DNA from: Hippopus hippopus
Taxonomy: Eukaryota > Mollusca > Bivalvia > Cardiida > Cardiidae
Direction of reading: 5' to 3'
Assembly: GCA_946811185.2 (NCBI GenBank)
Contig: OX328096.1
Location: forward strand, 35,972,011 to 36,036,010
DNA length: 64,000 nt
Shown here: positions 48,701 to 56,188 of the stretch, one piece after another
Layout of the letters: each line of letters begins with the position of its first letter
Numbering within the stretch: the first letter of the stretch is position 1
The notes under the pieces: generated by a model
Databases searched by the model: none
The model's input: only the letters and a program-made list of their open reading frames with translations
Told to the model about the DNA's origin: nothing
Translations under genes and position numbers: made by a program

Positions 48701-49892
48701 TTTCATGGAACGTTATTAACACTATATAAATTTAATGCATGCATTAGTAAGAAAAAAAAGCGTTATTCTCCAACATTGATAGGAACAGATACTGTACCTG
48801 CCTGATATAAAAATCTTAACGGTTTCGTGTCATGTCCATCCCCAAAAACATTTTTGCAAATACAGTAAAAGTACAGAGAAATTAGGCGTTGCACAAAAGT
48901 GTTAAAAAAGTTCTTCAGAATACGGCTTAAAACATTAATAAAATCATGGACGACCAGTAAGCAAATTTGATATTTTATGGCAGAACCAACGCCCAAGACA
49001 TTGCAATTTCAACGCTATTTGGTTGAAATAATTCCCGATATATATGTCTATGTGGATCCAAGATGGAACCGCTCATGGCATTGACCTTGATCTATGCATG
49101 CCACACAAACTTTTACTGTTTGTTGTAAGGACAAAACAATGTTCTTTTTTTCAAAGAGCAACTCAACAATTATTGTTTATTGGCCCTATCTCAGTCAAGA
49201 TATTGTGTTTCCATTACAGTATTACGCTTCTAAAGATTCCCGGCAACTGAGCATATGAATTCTCATTTACATTTAAATCTGAAAGTTGGGTTCCTACACA
49301 AATTTTGTCACAGTGTCTAGAATATTACGAACTGCAAACGAAACGTTCTTGCTTTAACCCTTAACAAATGATCAAATGCTTGTCACACACTAACGACAAA
49401 GGCTTTTGAAAACATCAGACAAGGATTTAAAGTTGCTCACGGTCTCTCCTTGACCTTTTCCGCACAATGTTTTCTACCTTTTCAAAGGTAAAACCAATAT
49501 TTTGAGCTACATTCATTTTACCGTCTACTTTGAGTATCGACGAGTCTTCAATTTTGTCGTCTGGTAAAGAAAGAAACACAAGATCATGAGTAACTGACGA
49601 GGCAAGGATGTTTGTCGAGGAATTTTCGATCATCTGACGAGGATGTTCTAGGTAAAGAAGACTAAATTCAAATATACTGGATGGAGTGCCTTCAAAGCAC
49701 ATTGCTTACTTGAAAATTGAGCGGGAAATGACGGTAAAGGCGTGTATGCCTGGGTATATGCAGGCTGAACGGGCGTCAGTTCTGTCAGGTCACCACTAGA
49801 TACCGGTTTAGGAGACGGCGTCCCGACCGGAGGTGTATTGCTATTGGTTTGGTTGTTGATCGCAGTTGAAGTTTCAGAATTATTCGATGTTG
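30703..49892 (-). CDS. Q/S/T/Y-rich protein of unknown family, last four coding exons
   Basis: Four minus-strand exons, 49710-49892, 46409-46528, 33690-33803 and 30703-30794, join in frame: each junction is phase 1 (one base left, two taken), each intron has GT..AG ends, and the last exon closes with TAA at 30703-30705. Together they encode about 165 residues, rich in Ser, Thr, Gln, Tyr, Asn and Pro, with no folded domain that I recognise. Short landmarks are TPVGTPSPKP in reverse-strand exon one, PYTQYQSNPYNDPQW in exon three and the C-terminus GVAGSPEKS. The composition resembles disordered activation or RNP-type tails of transcription factors and RNA-binding proteins. The N-terminal domains would lie upstream of 49,892, in exons I could not find before the mobile element starts. 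Function is not assigned. Confidence 0.66.
30795..31500. other. Intron DNA of the Q/S/T/Y-rich gene
   Basis: Open frames at 30813-31180 show no motif; no repeat recognised. Confidence 0.4.
31505..31715. mobile_element. Family A element
   Basis: atctctttaccgaataacaa at the left; partial hairpin aaaatactggtaaccagcat; right end worn (gagtgatacagag). Confidence 0.65.
31795..31862. repeat. (GA)n microsatellite
   Basis: About 68 bases of GA with a few interruptions; directly precedes a SINE tail. Confidence 0.95.
31871..31955 (+). mobile_element. 5'-truncated SINE copy
   Basis: From gaatcgagagagattagtat to aaaataaatatgtttaaa it matches the 3' half of the SINE at 21705-21931 with few differences (for example ttgcaag against ttgtaag). 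No A or B box remains. Confidence 0.78.
32124..32351. mobile_element. Family A MITE-like element, well preserved
   Basis: TTAA at 32124-32127 and 32348-32351; left end ctatttaccagacgacaaa; hairpin tgtgggaaaaggagaaaatg / cattttctccttttctcaca. Confidence 0.85.
32352..32733. other. Intron DNA, nothing recognised
   Basis: No supported feature. Confidence 0.4.
32734..32961. mobile_element. Family A MITE-like element, reverse orientation
   Basis: TTAA at 32734-32737 and 32958-32961; termini ctctttaccaaacag and cgtctggtaaagag; the hairpin has several mismatches. Confidence 0.82.
33690..33803 (-). CDS. Q/S/T/Y-rich gene, Tyr/Gln/Asn-rich exon
   Basis: Acceptor tccgcag ends at 33804 and donor GTAAGT begins at 33689; 114 bases. 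It reads NTGDYYQSSVPYTQYQSNPY, then NDPQWAAAVRYGSGAVL, and leaves one base for the next exon. Confidence 0.68.
   Translation of the reverse strand, partial: VTQVTIINPQCPTPSINRTPTMTLSGLLPYGMGPELC
33804..34529. other. Intron DNA with a family A remnant
   Basis: A family A right-end remnant (ttattggaaaaagggTTAA) lies at about 33880-33957. Otherwise nothing recognised. Confidence 0.45.
34530..34732. mobile_element. Family B MITE-like element, reverse orientation
   Basis: TTAA at 34530-34533 and 34729-34732. The hairpin agatcaagatcagactgcac / gtgcagtctgatcttggatct has lost the usual loop, leaving an almost loop-free palindrome; gtaagctgctaagcacgact marks the left arm. Confidence 0.83.
34903..35092. 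mobile_element. Family F palindromic MITE
   Basis: Ends gtattaagcgaccattcttt and aaagaatggttgatgaata; inner palindrome ggctaaaccatttggtttagcc with gattgg/ccaatc arms. Intact counterpart of the element at 29140. Confidence 0.78.
35093..35847. other. Intron DNA, nothing recognised
   Basis: A short tandem run cccgactcccgactcccga lies near 35205. Confidence 0.4.
35848..36073. mobile_element. Family A MITE-like element
   Basis: TTAA at 35848-35851 and 36070-36073; right half of hairpin (ctggttaccagcattttctcc) better preserved than the left. Confidence 0.75.
36074..36680. other. Intron DNA, nothing recognised
   Basis: A weak family B-like hairpin may lie at 36150-36200 (gaccgtaccaagacgtgggt / ttgatcttggtc). 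Confidence 0.35.
36682..37212. mobile_element. Family D element carrying a nested family C element
   Basis: Left part with the hairpin caggtcagcatgcgcagttc-type core and atggatccatgatt near 36870; right part from about 37143 (gatgtcttgcttggtataat) to gcagagcatggctctcat. The family C copy sits exactly between them. Confidence 0.8.
36874..37142. mobile_element. Family C MITE nested in family D, ATAT target duplication
   Basis: Ends atggcctgcaacacgcg and cgcgtgttgcaagccat, with ATAT on both sides. Same hairpin order as at 25705. Confidence 0.86.
37307..37535. mobile_element. Family A MITE-like element
   Basis: aaactctttatactacacaat at the left, hairpin around gctggttaccagc, right end tttgtaaaagagTTAA (37532-37535). 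Confidence 0.76.
37536..37988. other. Intron DNA, nothing recognised
   Basis: No supported feature. Confidence 0.4.
37989..38218. mobile_element. Family A MITE-like element
   Basis: TTAA at 37989-37992 and 38215-38218; both ctctttaccaaacgac and tgttttgtaaaggg termini present; hairpin worn. Confidence 0.72.
38219..39297. other. Intron DNA, no gene recognised
   Basis: The minus-strand frame 38259-38477 contains GFFINLLHEWRTTQCDVAS, faintly like the start of a BTB domain, but it stops soon after and has no support. A gcagtgt(t/c)aatcaacaa direct repeat lies near 38860-38910. Confidence 0.35.
39298..39515 (+). mobile_element. tRNA-derived SINE, second family
   Basis: A box-like tcagtggttagggcgc at 39310-39325 and B box ggttcgatccc at 39349-39359, followed by a body and the 3' segment gttgaaagcggtatgaaact. 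Differs from the SINE at 21705. Confidence 0.8.
39516..40560. other. Intron DNA with a deleted family A remnant
   Basis: At about 39940-40070 the two ends of a family A copy (acccttcaaccaacagtctcg; tattttgcaatggttt) remain without the hairpin. Nothing else recognised. Confidence 0.45.
40575..40900. mobile_element. Two worn family B hairpins
   Basis: Degraded cores at about 40645-40705 and 40755-40890, the second keeping gtggatcaagataagactgc / gaggtctgatcttgaattt. Confidence 0.55.
41012..41212. mobile_element. Family B hairpin core with different termini
   Basis: Inverted ends aacactttcactaccaatg and ttagttggtagtgaaaacatt enclose agatcaacatcagactgca / tgcagtctgatcttgatctg. The core is family B; the ends are not TTAACCCTT. 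Confidence 0.7.
41213..42470. other. Intron DNA, no gene recognised
   Basis: Overlapping frames at 41812-42209 on both strands show no motif. Confidence 0.4.
42471..42682. mobile_element. Family B MITE-like element
   Basis: Left TTAACCCTTAATCTAC; hairpin ctaagatcagactacacgtt / gtgcagtctgatcttgatc; right end mutated to cctaaagaataacc. Confidence 0.78.
42683..43237. other. Intron DNA, nothing recognised
   Basis: No supported feature. Confidence 0.4.
43238..43472. mobile_element. Family D element
   Basis: ttgcgctctatgaaaagggg at the left, cagagcacagctcatt at the right; the hairpin is reduced to gtcatgtcagtgtagactgac. Confidence 0.68.
43598..43810. mobile_element. Family B MITE-like element, well preserved
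   Basis: TTAA at 43598-43601 and 43807-43810; TTAACCCTTATGCTAC at the left and cagcctaagggTTAA at the right; hairpin arms match except for one base. Confidence 0.86.
43811..44460. other. Intron DNA, nothing recognised
   Basis: Complementary open frames at 43947-44249 have no motif. Confidence 0.4.
44461..44673. mobile_element. Family A MITE-like element
   Basis: TTAACTCTTAACAAGAAG at the left; hairpin tgtgggaaaaggataaaata / ttttcttattttcataca; right end gtttggtaaagg. Confidence 0.75.
44874..45092. mobile_element. Family A MITE-like element
   Basis: TTAA at 44874-44877 and 45089-45092; left hairpin arm lost, right arm acattttctccttttccgac kept. Confidence 0.74.
45093..45921. other. Intron DNA with repeat remnants
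   Basis: A family D remnant lies at about 45330-45405 (atgcattatgccaagcaagg) and a worn family B hairpin at 45550-45615. Confidence 0.45.
45922..46148. mobile_element. Family A MITE-like element
   Basis: TTAA at 45922-45925 and 46145-46148; left end ccctttaccaaacgacaac; hairpin around gcttgtaaccagc. A second, partial copy follows at about 46190-46330, just short of the 46409-46528 exon. Confidence 0.8.
46409..46528 (-). CDS. Q/S/T/Y-rich gene, Ser/Thr-rich exon
   Basis: Acceptor ccttccag ends at 46529 and donor GTGAGT begins at 46408; 120 bases. With the single base carried over from the preceding exon it completes an AGT codon and continues QVNTTYSSSYPIQSANGTTV, ending STSAQYSGSTIQ plus one base. 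Confidence 0.68.
46599..46858. mobile_element. Family D element
   Basis: Left ccatactccgtgacaagggg, hairpin gtcagcctgtacagtccg / caggctgacctg, right tgcctgagtgccgctcaa; a family C copy begins within three bases of its end. Confidence 0.75.
46861..47127. mobile_element. Family C MITE
   Basis: Ends atggcctgcaacacgcg and cgcgtgttgcgagccaatt; both GC-rich hairpins present. Confidence 0.86.
47128..49353. other. Intron DNA, no gene recognised
   Basis: AT-rich; several short motif-free frames (47334-47546, 48608-48805, 48763-48996). One worn family B hairpin near 48185-48235. Confidence 0.4.
49354..49570. mobile_element. Family A element, hairpin lost
   Basis: TTAACCCTTAACAAATG at the left, cgtctggtaaagaaag at the right, with the ttttcaaaggtaaaaccaat flank in between; the palindromic core is almost gone. 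Confidence 0.6.
49710..49892 (-). CDS. Q/S/T/Y-rich gene, exon with Asn/Pro/Thr-rich segment
   Basis: Acceptor ttttcag ends at 49893 and donor GTAAGC begins at 49709; 183 bases. Only the frame with two leading bases is open; the other two contain stops. It reads TSNNSETSTAINNQTNSN, then proline-rich text, then TPVQPAYTQAYTPLPSF. Confidence 0.66.
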
Positions 49893-51982
49893 CTGAAAAG
49901 CGTAAACAGAAACTCGGTATGTGTTGTATTGTATGTGCGAAGCTACAAGTCTAGAAAAATGTGACGTCACATGCTTCTAAGGTGAGTAGTGTGATAATGA
50001 TAGAAAACACCTCTACAAACTAAGATAGGAATGAAACAGAATATTTCTTGAAGAGTGCCAAAATGTACTGAAGAGAACTAGTGAAGAGAGTAAGATGGCA
50101 AACTAATGCACCATTCTGGATTATCAACTGCAAACTGAACAATTCTGATAATTAAAGAAACACAATAAATGGGGATGTATTTGATTCAAAACTAATCTGA
50201 AATACAATGAAATTTATTAGATAATTGCAATATGAGTGTTGCGACAATGTTGGGTCCTTAAATGAAGTAGGGTCAACACCATCTCCTTGACAAAAGTTTT
50301 ATTCTAACTTGACCACCAAATCTGGAGATATTTAAGACCCACTTCCCCAATCATCAGCGCAGTCTTTAATCCGAAGTTCAAAATAATAAAATTTTTGCAA
50401 TCATAAAGAAATGACGATAGTTAAACAGCCTTAACTATTGTCGTTAACATTTTCTCTCTATATCTGCTGAACGCAGTTCCGAAAACAGATAAATAAAACA
50501 AAAAAATAGTATAGTTTTAATGTAGTACTTGACAACACAATATAAAACAAATCATTGCCAGCCAGTAAGAAAATGACAATTGCAGAGGAACCGAGATTGG
50601 ATTACTGACAGGCGATGGTTAACTGAATAAATAATGTGCTGATCGTGTAGGAATAAGGGTAACAATTTAATCTATGCGAATCTTGAATGATTCTTTCCTT
50701 CTTATCTCTGCCCGAACACTCTACTGTGAAGATTTTCACAAGATTCCCCGTCAAGACCCGCGATACTTGATGGCTTTTCCAGAACTCGATGGTAAATAAA
50801 GGCTTGCAAAGCCCGAACATTTATATATTACTCCCATGGCTGTTACACTGACAAATGAACCACATGAATTAACTCTTTTTCTTCTAATTATTTTGGACTT
50901 TTGAAAAGGCTTTTAAAGTTCATTGTTTTTTTTTCATGGAGAGGAATGTGAGACATGGCAGTAATAAGACAAAATGTTTCCTCTTAATAATTCAATATTT
51001 TTGCTTCTCTACTCGATGGACTTAACTGTTTTCGCGTTTTGCTAGTTACTGTCATCACTATTTCAGCAAAGATTAAGCAGTATTATTCCGATAATGAAAT
51101 TCATTGTCAAATGCGGTAAATGGACAGTCTTTGAAATTGAAGGCGAGGTTGTTCATGAATTGAGGATTGTGCTTCTTTTGAATTAATGGATCACAAATAG
51201 TAGTCAAAATAAGGATTAATCTGGTCTTCACCTGGTATTTTATGATACTTTCTTTAACACTTAACACACCTTTCTTACGCTGTATGAAGGATCAGTGAGT
51301 TGGTTCTGTCTGGTGTGTCGCGGCTCTCGTCAAAATTGACGGCCAATTTGACAGCTGTAGGGATTTGGTAACGATATCAAGCATTTGTTCTATTTTATCA
51401 TGCTTTCATACATATCTAATCTAAGGCAGAATGACGAATTTCATCGATAGAATTATTAATCGCTTATCTGACGTAAAAAGGAAAATAGAACAAGATCCTG
51501 CAGTGTGATTAATAGTATAATTAACTTTAACTTGATTTCACTGATGATTACTCTAAAAGTAAGGAAAAAAGTGCATTTTCGATTCCAAAAGAAATGAAAT
51601 GTATACATACAAACTTTTCTTAAACCTCGCGTATTTACAAACTTAATTTCCATTTACCATTTTTGTGAAAGGTACTGCTAACTTTTAGACTATTGAGTAC
51701 ATGAGACTACACGTCTGTGCCAGACTCTCACTTCTACATTATCGGACACCAAGAACGTAATCACAAGCCTATTTATTTACAACTTTAATAGTATATTTAT
51801 ACAGAAAATTTTGAAATGCCAAATAGCATTTGCATTTCATGGTTTAGAAGGCTACAAATATTGCACAGCATGAATATGACTTTTCTTGTAAGTTCATTGC
51901 TTGTATAATGAGAAATATGGATTGGGATAGCCTCGTAACCGTTCTTGTTTTCAGTCAGCGGGAGGCTAGCTTATGGGGCATT

Positions 51983-52032
<50 letters not shown>

Positions 52033-52984
52033 GAACACATGTCAACAGAAAAAGAAATCTTGTAACTCGTATCTAGTCATACAACAAAAATGAAACTTCG
52101 AATATAGAAAACTACAACTTCATCGCCACCATTGATAACATTCATGAGCCAATAGACCAATATGTTTCATTGAAACATTCATACTGGTTACTATGCAAGC
52201 TTTGAACTCTACACGAAGTTCTCAAACCGGTACCGACCACTATCTGTTTCGATCTTTTTCAAACGAAATAAGTTCTGTATCCAGGACTTTTTGAGAGTCC
52301 TGACTTTGATTGAGCGACGATCTTTTTGTTTTTCTCGGAGATTCGACTAACATGCTTCAGTTCTCGAAGTTTCACCAATATCCGTATACTTAGCGGGCGT
52401 TGTTATTCACAACTCCGAGACACAAAACGATGTCCGGATCGAGATGAACAGACTCTCAGCGGACCAATTAAAGGCATTCTTTCCCATTCAAGAGCCAATT
52501 TCCTACTCAACAGGAGTCCCATGATTAAACGTTTTGGGAAACAGACAAACTGCTTCGATACGACGAAAGTTAAATTTACGGCGGTCCAAAAACTTTAAAA
52601 AAAAAACATGTACGTAATAGAAAGGAAATCCATTTTAAAATAGGCGACTATCAACAGTTTTATGACTGATATTCCATTAAATATTTGGTTGCGACAGGCT
52701 AATAAATTTTGAATTGGATATATCAAAAGCACCTTTCTTAAGCAAACACACCATTATCTTTCTGTTTGTCCCAAAGCCACCGTGAATTAGTCAGCATTGC
52801 CTGTTATTTGGAGTTTTGAGAAACAGAGAAGCAGGTGTTAGTAGCAGTGAAGTGCAATATATTGTATGTAACATAACACACCAAGGATTACATTTTTTTT
52901 TTATAGTACATTTTAATAACGAGATAACTGTCTTTGTAAATGTATCGAAGCTTAAGTTCTTAATGAGGACAGTAGTTAGATAAA
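49893..52984. other. Host DNA between the Q/S/T/Y-rich exons and the Polinton
   Basis: Earlier exons of the Q/S/T/Y-rich gene are expected here or beyond, but none could be supported. A minus-strand frame at about 51273-51352 (VKLAVNFDESRDTPD) sits between AG and GTAAGA, yet its phase does not fit the 49,892 exon. A (GA)n tract lies at 51984-52034. Confidence 0.4.
51984..52034. repeat. (GA)n microsatellite
   Basis: About 50 bases of GA with one ggg interruption. Confidence 0.95.
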
Positions 52985-53053
52985 TGGGGGGTCTAGCGTT
53001 TTTTAATTAAATTTTTATAAAATGTTCTAGGATTCCCATACGATTTTTGTATG

Positions 53054-53089
53054 AATTTATTTTCTTCATAATTCTAAAGAAAATAAATT
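53054..53089. repeat. 13-bp perfect inverted repeat near the element's left end
   Basis: aatttattttctt at 53054-53066 is matched by its exact complement at 53077-53089 across a 10-base loop. It lies downstream of the leftward RING gene and could act in 3'-end formation or belong to the terminal region. Confidence 0.7.
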
Positions 53090-53212
53090 TCATCATCCAC
53101 TAACCAACGCATCAACTAATATATATCTACACCCTCCATGTGTCAACACAAGATAAGTCTATGCATGAGGGGCCATCTAATTACTATAATCGTTTTACAT
53201 TGAATTCAAAAA

Positions 53213-54040
53213 TTATTGTCTACACATGGGGCACTTATCTAAAGGATGTGCTTCATCACATTCCTCACATATACACATATGACCACACTTTGTAAATGAT
53301 ATACTTGGTGGATTAGTGCTACATATACAACATTTATCTTCTAAAAAAATTTTTTGTTTTTTATTTTTCTGTGGAAGCATGGTACGTCTAATTTGCATAT
53401 TTAATTCAAAAGGTAAAGTAGTGAATTTTATAAATGGAGAACAATGATCATAAAGTTCAATATTTTCATCACTATAATTAGTATTATAATAAGCCTTCTT
53501 ATAATCATCATTATGTAAATATAAATTATAAATGTCATGGTCATAATATTTAAAAAATTTATCATTGAATCCTAAAGTCTTTTTTAACCAATATGTATGG
53601 ATTGTATTATAATATGCAGTTCTATTATCCATAATACCAACTAACATTTTACCCTCCAAAGTCGCATTCCAACCTCCATTGTCATAAAGGTATTTACTTT
53701 CATGATAGCAAATTGCTGCTTTTGCATAAAATAAACAATCGATATGCTCATCATCACTACATATATTAGGAAAAAATATTTTGGTACCTGTTTCATTATA
53801 AACAGCTTTATTTGTAATATGTTTTGTAATAAGATGATTTTCTAAAGCTCTAATAGAATATCCTGATAATATGATTTGTTTATTACGTAATGCTAATCCT
53901 GTATATTTTTGTCGGAGTCTTTTCTTTTCTTGTTCATATTCCTCATGAGTTAACCGTTTAATAATGGTATATTCTTTACCATCATCAATAATACAGTTAA
54001 GTTTTTCTATCTTATTTAGAAATTTACTTAGCTCACCCAT
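53213..54040 (-). CDS. RING-finger protein, probable E3 ubiquitin ligase
   Basis: About 275 residues if translation starts at the Met at 54040, which directly follows aaatattataag, like the other starts in this element; an upstream in-frame Met at 54079 would add 13 residues. The last 40 residues form a C3HC4 RING: CCICSTNP, then CGHMCICEEC, then CPMC at the very end, as in IAP-type proteins. The rest is hydrophilic and rich in Tyr, His and Asn, with no recognised fold. RING ligases pass ubiquitin to substrate proteins; in large DNA viruses they often act on host defence or cell-death factors, which is only an inference here. It is the leftmost gene and is read toward the left end. Confidence 0.8.
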   Translation of the reverse strand: MGELSKFLNKIEKLNCIIDDGKEYTIIKRLTHEEYEQEKKRLRQKYTGLALRNKQIILSGYSIRALENHLITKHITNKAVYNETGTKIFFPNICSDDEHIDCLFYAKAAICYHESKYLYDNGGWNATLEGKMLVGIMDNRTAYYNTIHTYWLKKTLGFNDKFFKYYDHDIYNLYLHNDDYKKAYYNTNYSDENIELYDHCSPFIKFTTLPFELNMQIRRTMLPQKNKKQKIFLEDKCCICSTNPPSISFTKCGHMCICEECDEAHPLDKCPMCRQ

Positions 54041-54250
54041 CTTATAATATTTATACGATAAAAAATTAAAAAAGTTCAAAAATTTTTGTAATACATATTT
54101 CCTATATCACAATAAAGCAACATAGGAAATGTTAAAGTATCTAACATTTATATTGGGTAAAGCTAAGAAATGCTTTGGATAAATAAAATCAATGATAACA
54201 ACCGCCTATTTTTTAATATAATTTATTAATTTCTTAATTTATTTAAAAAA

Positions 54251-54409
54251 ATGAAGTGTTTGAAATTATTTACAAAGAAAAAAGATGAACCTATTGATGT
54301 AAGAGTTATTAAAAAGCAAATAATTAAACTAGATAGACGAATTCAAGAATTAGAATTAATTATTGCTGGATTAATGGATATTTTAAGTGATATGAAGAAG
54401 TCTAAATAA
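54251..54409 (+). CDS. Small coiled-coil protein, 52 residues
   Basis: Rightward ORF in the gap between the RING and fibre genes, both leftward. It reads MKCLKLFTKKKDEPIDV, then a heptad-like helix (IKKQIIKLDRRIQELELIIAG) that would form a coiled coil, and ends in KKSK. The start follows ttatttaaaaaa, in line with other starts here. Family unknown; chance ORF not excluded. Confidence 0.5.
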   Translation: MKCLKLFTKKKDEPIDVRVIKKQIIKLDRRIQELELIIAGLMDILSDMKKSK

Positions 54410-54445
54410 ATATATAATATATTTTTTATAATATATTATATATAT

Positions 54446-55747
54446 TTACAAGTCTAATTCTATCAAAATAGATATGTAAGAGTGTTCCGCAGTAGGGATA
54501 GTTGACCTTGAAATAAAGTTTATGATATCACATTGTTTTACCTCCAACGCCACAGGAAAAACTACACAACTACAAGTCTCATCTTTCTTTTTAATAATAG
54601 AGTAATCAGGCAGCTCTACTCCGTTTACCACAATATTAACTATTACCTCTTCAGGTACATCAGGGGTATTTGTAATAACTGATAAACTACCTCTCATAAT
54701 TCTACCCGACGCATTCATACAATAACCACCCATCCTATGACTAGCACCTGAAGCACCATTACCAAATGAAAACTCATAATTACCTTTTCCAAGTGGTCCA
54801 TTTTCTTCAGCCCACACGGTTATAACAGGGTGTGATACTTTTCTATCTACATAGGATTTTGTCGCTAAATCTCTTTCTTCTACCGGGGTTGCCGCGTTTT
54901 TTATAGAAAAACCTTGAAGGTCTATGTTAGTCACCGCCATGAAACTCCCATCCGGATTTTTTATAATAGCTCCACCGTTATCAACATAATTTTTATTGGC
55001 AGCGGAGTCACGGGATACAGGATTTGGTAATCCGGTAATTGGGTGATCATTCATATCTATTTCACCAGCCATTGAAAAAGATCCATCTTGTTTTTTTGTT
55101 AAAGCTTTTTCACCTGCGGTAGCCGCCTCAACAACGGTATCTACATAAAACTTATTTGCAGCTTGTTGGTTTTCTAAAGGGCTTCCAACGTTGCTAATCC
55201 TTCGCCCACCCATAGAAACGTCTGCAACTGCTAGATACCCTCCAAATGTATAAACAAAGGCTCGATTAGCACCATCTACGTAAGCTTTAGTTGCAGCGTC
55301 TTGTGGATATGTGGGGTCTATAAGATTTGTTAAACTATATCCTTTCATATCTATATTTGCAACAGCGGAAAAAGTGCCATCCGGTTTCTCTACTATTGCT
55401 TTACCACTCCTATCCACATATTTTTTAGTAGCAGCTTCATTCGGGGCTGTTGGTTCCTTAACGTTTTTTATCGGATTAAAACCCATGTTTAAATAACCTT
55501 TAACATGGTATCCTCCGTTTTCATTCAACAACCCCGAGTTGGTGTCAACATAAGCCTTAGTTGCTGCATCTTGAGGATTTACTGGATTACTAACCCTTGT
55601 TAATGTATTACCGTTCATGTCTATGGCACCGGTAACAACAGTTGTTCCATCTTTACGTAAAAAATTATTATTTATGTAAGCTAATGACACGCCATCACCG
55701 CTTGTTTCACCATCATCTTTCATTCTTCCGAATTTGTCAACAGGCAT
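54446..55747 (-). CDS. Fibre/spike protein with phage-tail-fibre-like repeats
   Basis: 433 residues. Six repeats of about 45 residues (cores near 42-68, 87-112, 132-158, 176-203, 230-256, 275-301) share the pattern I-D-M-x-G-x-x-I-x-N-V-x-x-P, then QDAATKAYVD. This is the collagen-free shaft repeat familiar from bacteriophage tail fibres. Residues 308-433 form a non-repetitive, beta-rich head starting ITVWAEENGPLG, probably the attachment domain. Such fibres are trimers in phages; trimerisation here is inferred. The start at 55747 follows actatataaaaaa. The gene lies 3' of the protease in the leftward unit. It most likely forms the receptor-binding projection at the capsid vertex together with the penton protein. 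Confidence 0.8.
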   Translation of the reverse strand: MPVDKFGRMKDDGETSGDGVSLAYINNNFLRKDGTTVVTGAIDMNGNTLTRVSNPVNPQDAATKAYVDTNSGLLNENGGYHVKGYLNMGFNPIKNVKEPTAPNEAATKKYVDRSGKAIVEKPDGTFSAVANIDMKGYSLTNLIDPTYPQDAATKAYVDGANRAFVYTFGGYLAVADVSMGGRRISNVGSPLENQQAANKFYVDTVVEAATAGEKALTKKQDGSFSMAGEIDMNDHPITGLPNPVSRDSAANKNYVDNGGAIIKNPDGSFMAVTNIDLQGFSIKNAATPVEERDLATKSYVDRKVSHPVITVWAEENGPLGKGNYEFSFGNGASGASHRMGGYCMNASGRIMRGSLSVITNTPDVPEEVIVNIVVNGVELPDYSIIKKKDETCSCVVFPVALEVKQCDIINFISRSTIPTAEHSYISILIELDL

Positions 55748-55761
55748 TTTTTTATATAGTA

Positions 55762-56178
55762 CTAAAAAAGTTTATTTAAAACATTTTGAAACTGGTTACC
55801 TCTAGATAACTCTTTTAGAATGTACAAACATAAATGACCGCAAAATACTTGCCCAGCTTGTTGTAATTGGTCAGTATTGTACTGTATTGAGCTTTTTAAA
55901 TAATCTCGAATTTCAATAGGTGGTTGTATGCCATAACTATCAAAATAAATTTTAGTTTTACCATTTTTATACCAAGCGACCCAATGTGTACCAGGTCCAT
56001 CACTTTTATCAAAGTTTACTATACCACATTCTTTTTTACTCGGTTTTCTCGGTAATGTATCTAGTAAAAAAACTCCTCTAAAATAAGGAATCTTTAATCT
56101 TTTTACGGCACCCTCTAATTCGAAATTGTTCAACGGTTTATTCGGTAAAATTACATTTCCAATCGAAATATTTGACAT
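55762..56178 (-). CDS. Adenain-like maturation cysteine protease
   Basis: 138 residues from the Met at 56178, which follows aactataaaaaa; the frame extends upstream to 56235, but that part overlaps the integrase end. The C5/Ulp1-type triad is visible in order: His65 in GTHWVAWY, Asp80 in YFDSYG, Gln106 and Cys113 in QQAGQVFCGHLC, with the same Gln-to-Cys distance (7) as adenovirus protease. Length is shorter than adenain (about 200). In Polintons and adenoviruses this enzyme trims capsid and core proteins at GG-type sites during virion maturation. A candidate substrate, the Gly-rich protein at 59228, has an IEGGF site. Confidence 0.9.
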   Translation of the reverse strand: MSNISIGNVILPNKPLNNFELEGAVKRLKIPYFRGVFLLDTLPRKPSKKECGIVNFDKSDGPGTHWVAWYKNGKTKIYFDSYGIQPPIEIRDYLKSSIQYNTDQLQQAGQVFCGHLCLYILKELSRGNQFQNVLNKLF

Positions 56179-56188
56179 TTTTTTATAG

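Noticed and set aside
51273..51352. Possible exon VKLAVNFDESRDTPD on the minus strand
   Set aside because: Flanked by AG and GTAAGA, but its phase does not fit the exon ending at 49,710-49,892.
1..52980. CRISPR array
   Set aside because: The many palindromic repeats are dispersed MITEs without regular spacers, in animal DNA.
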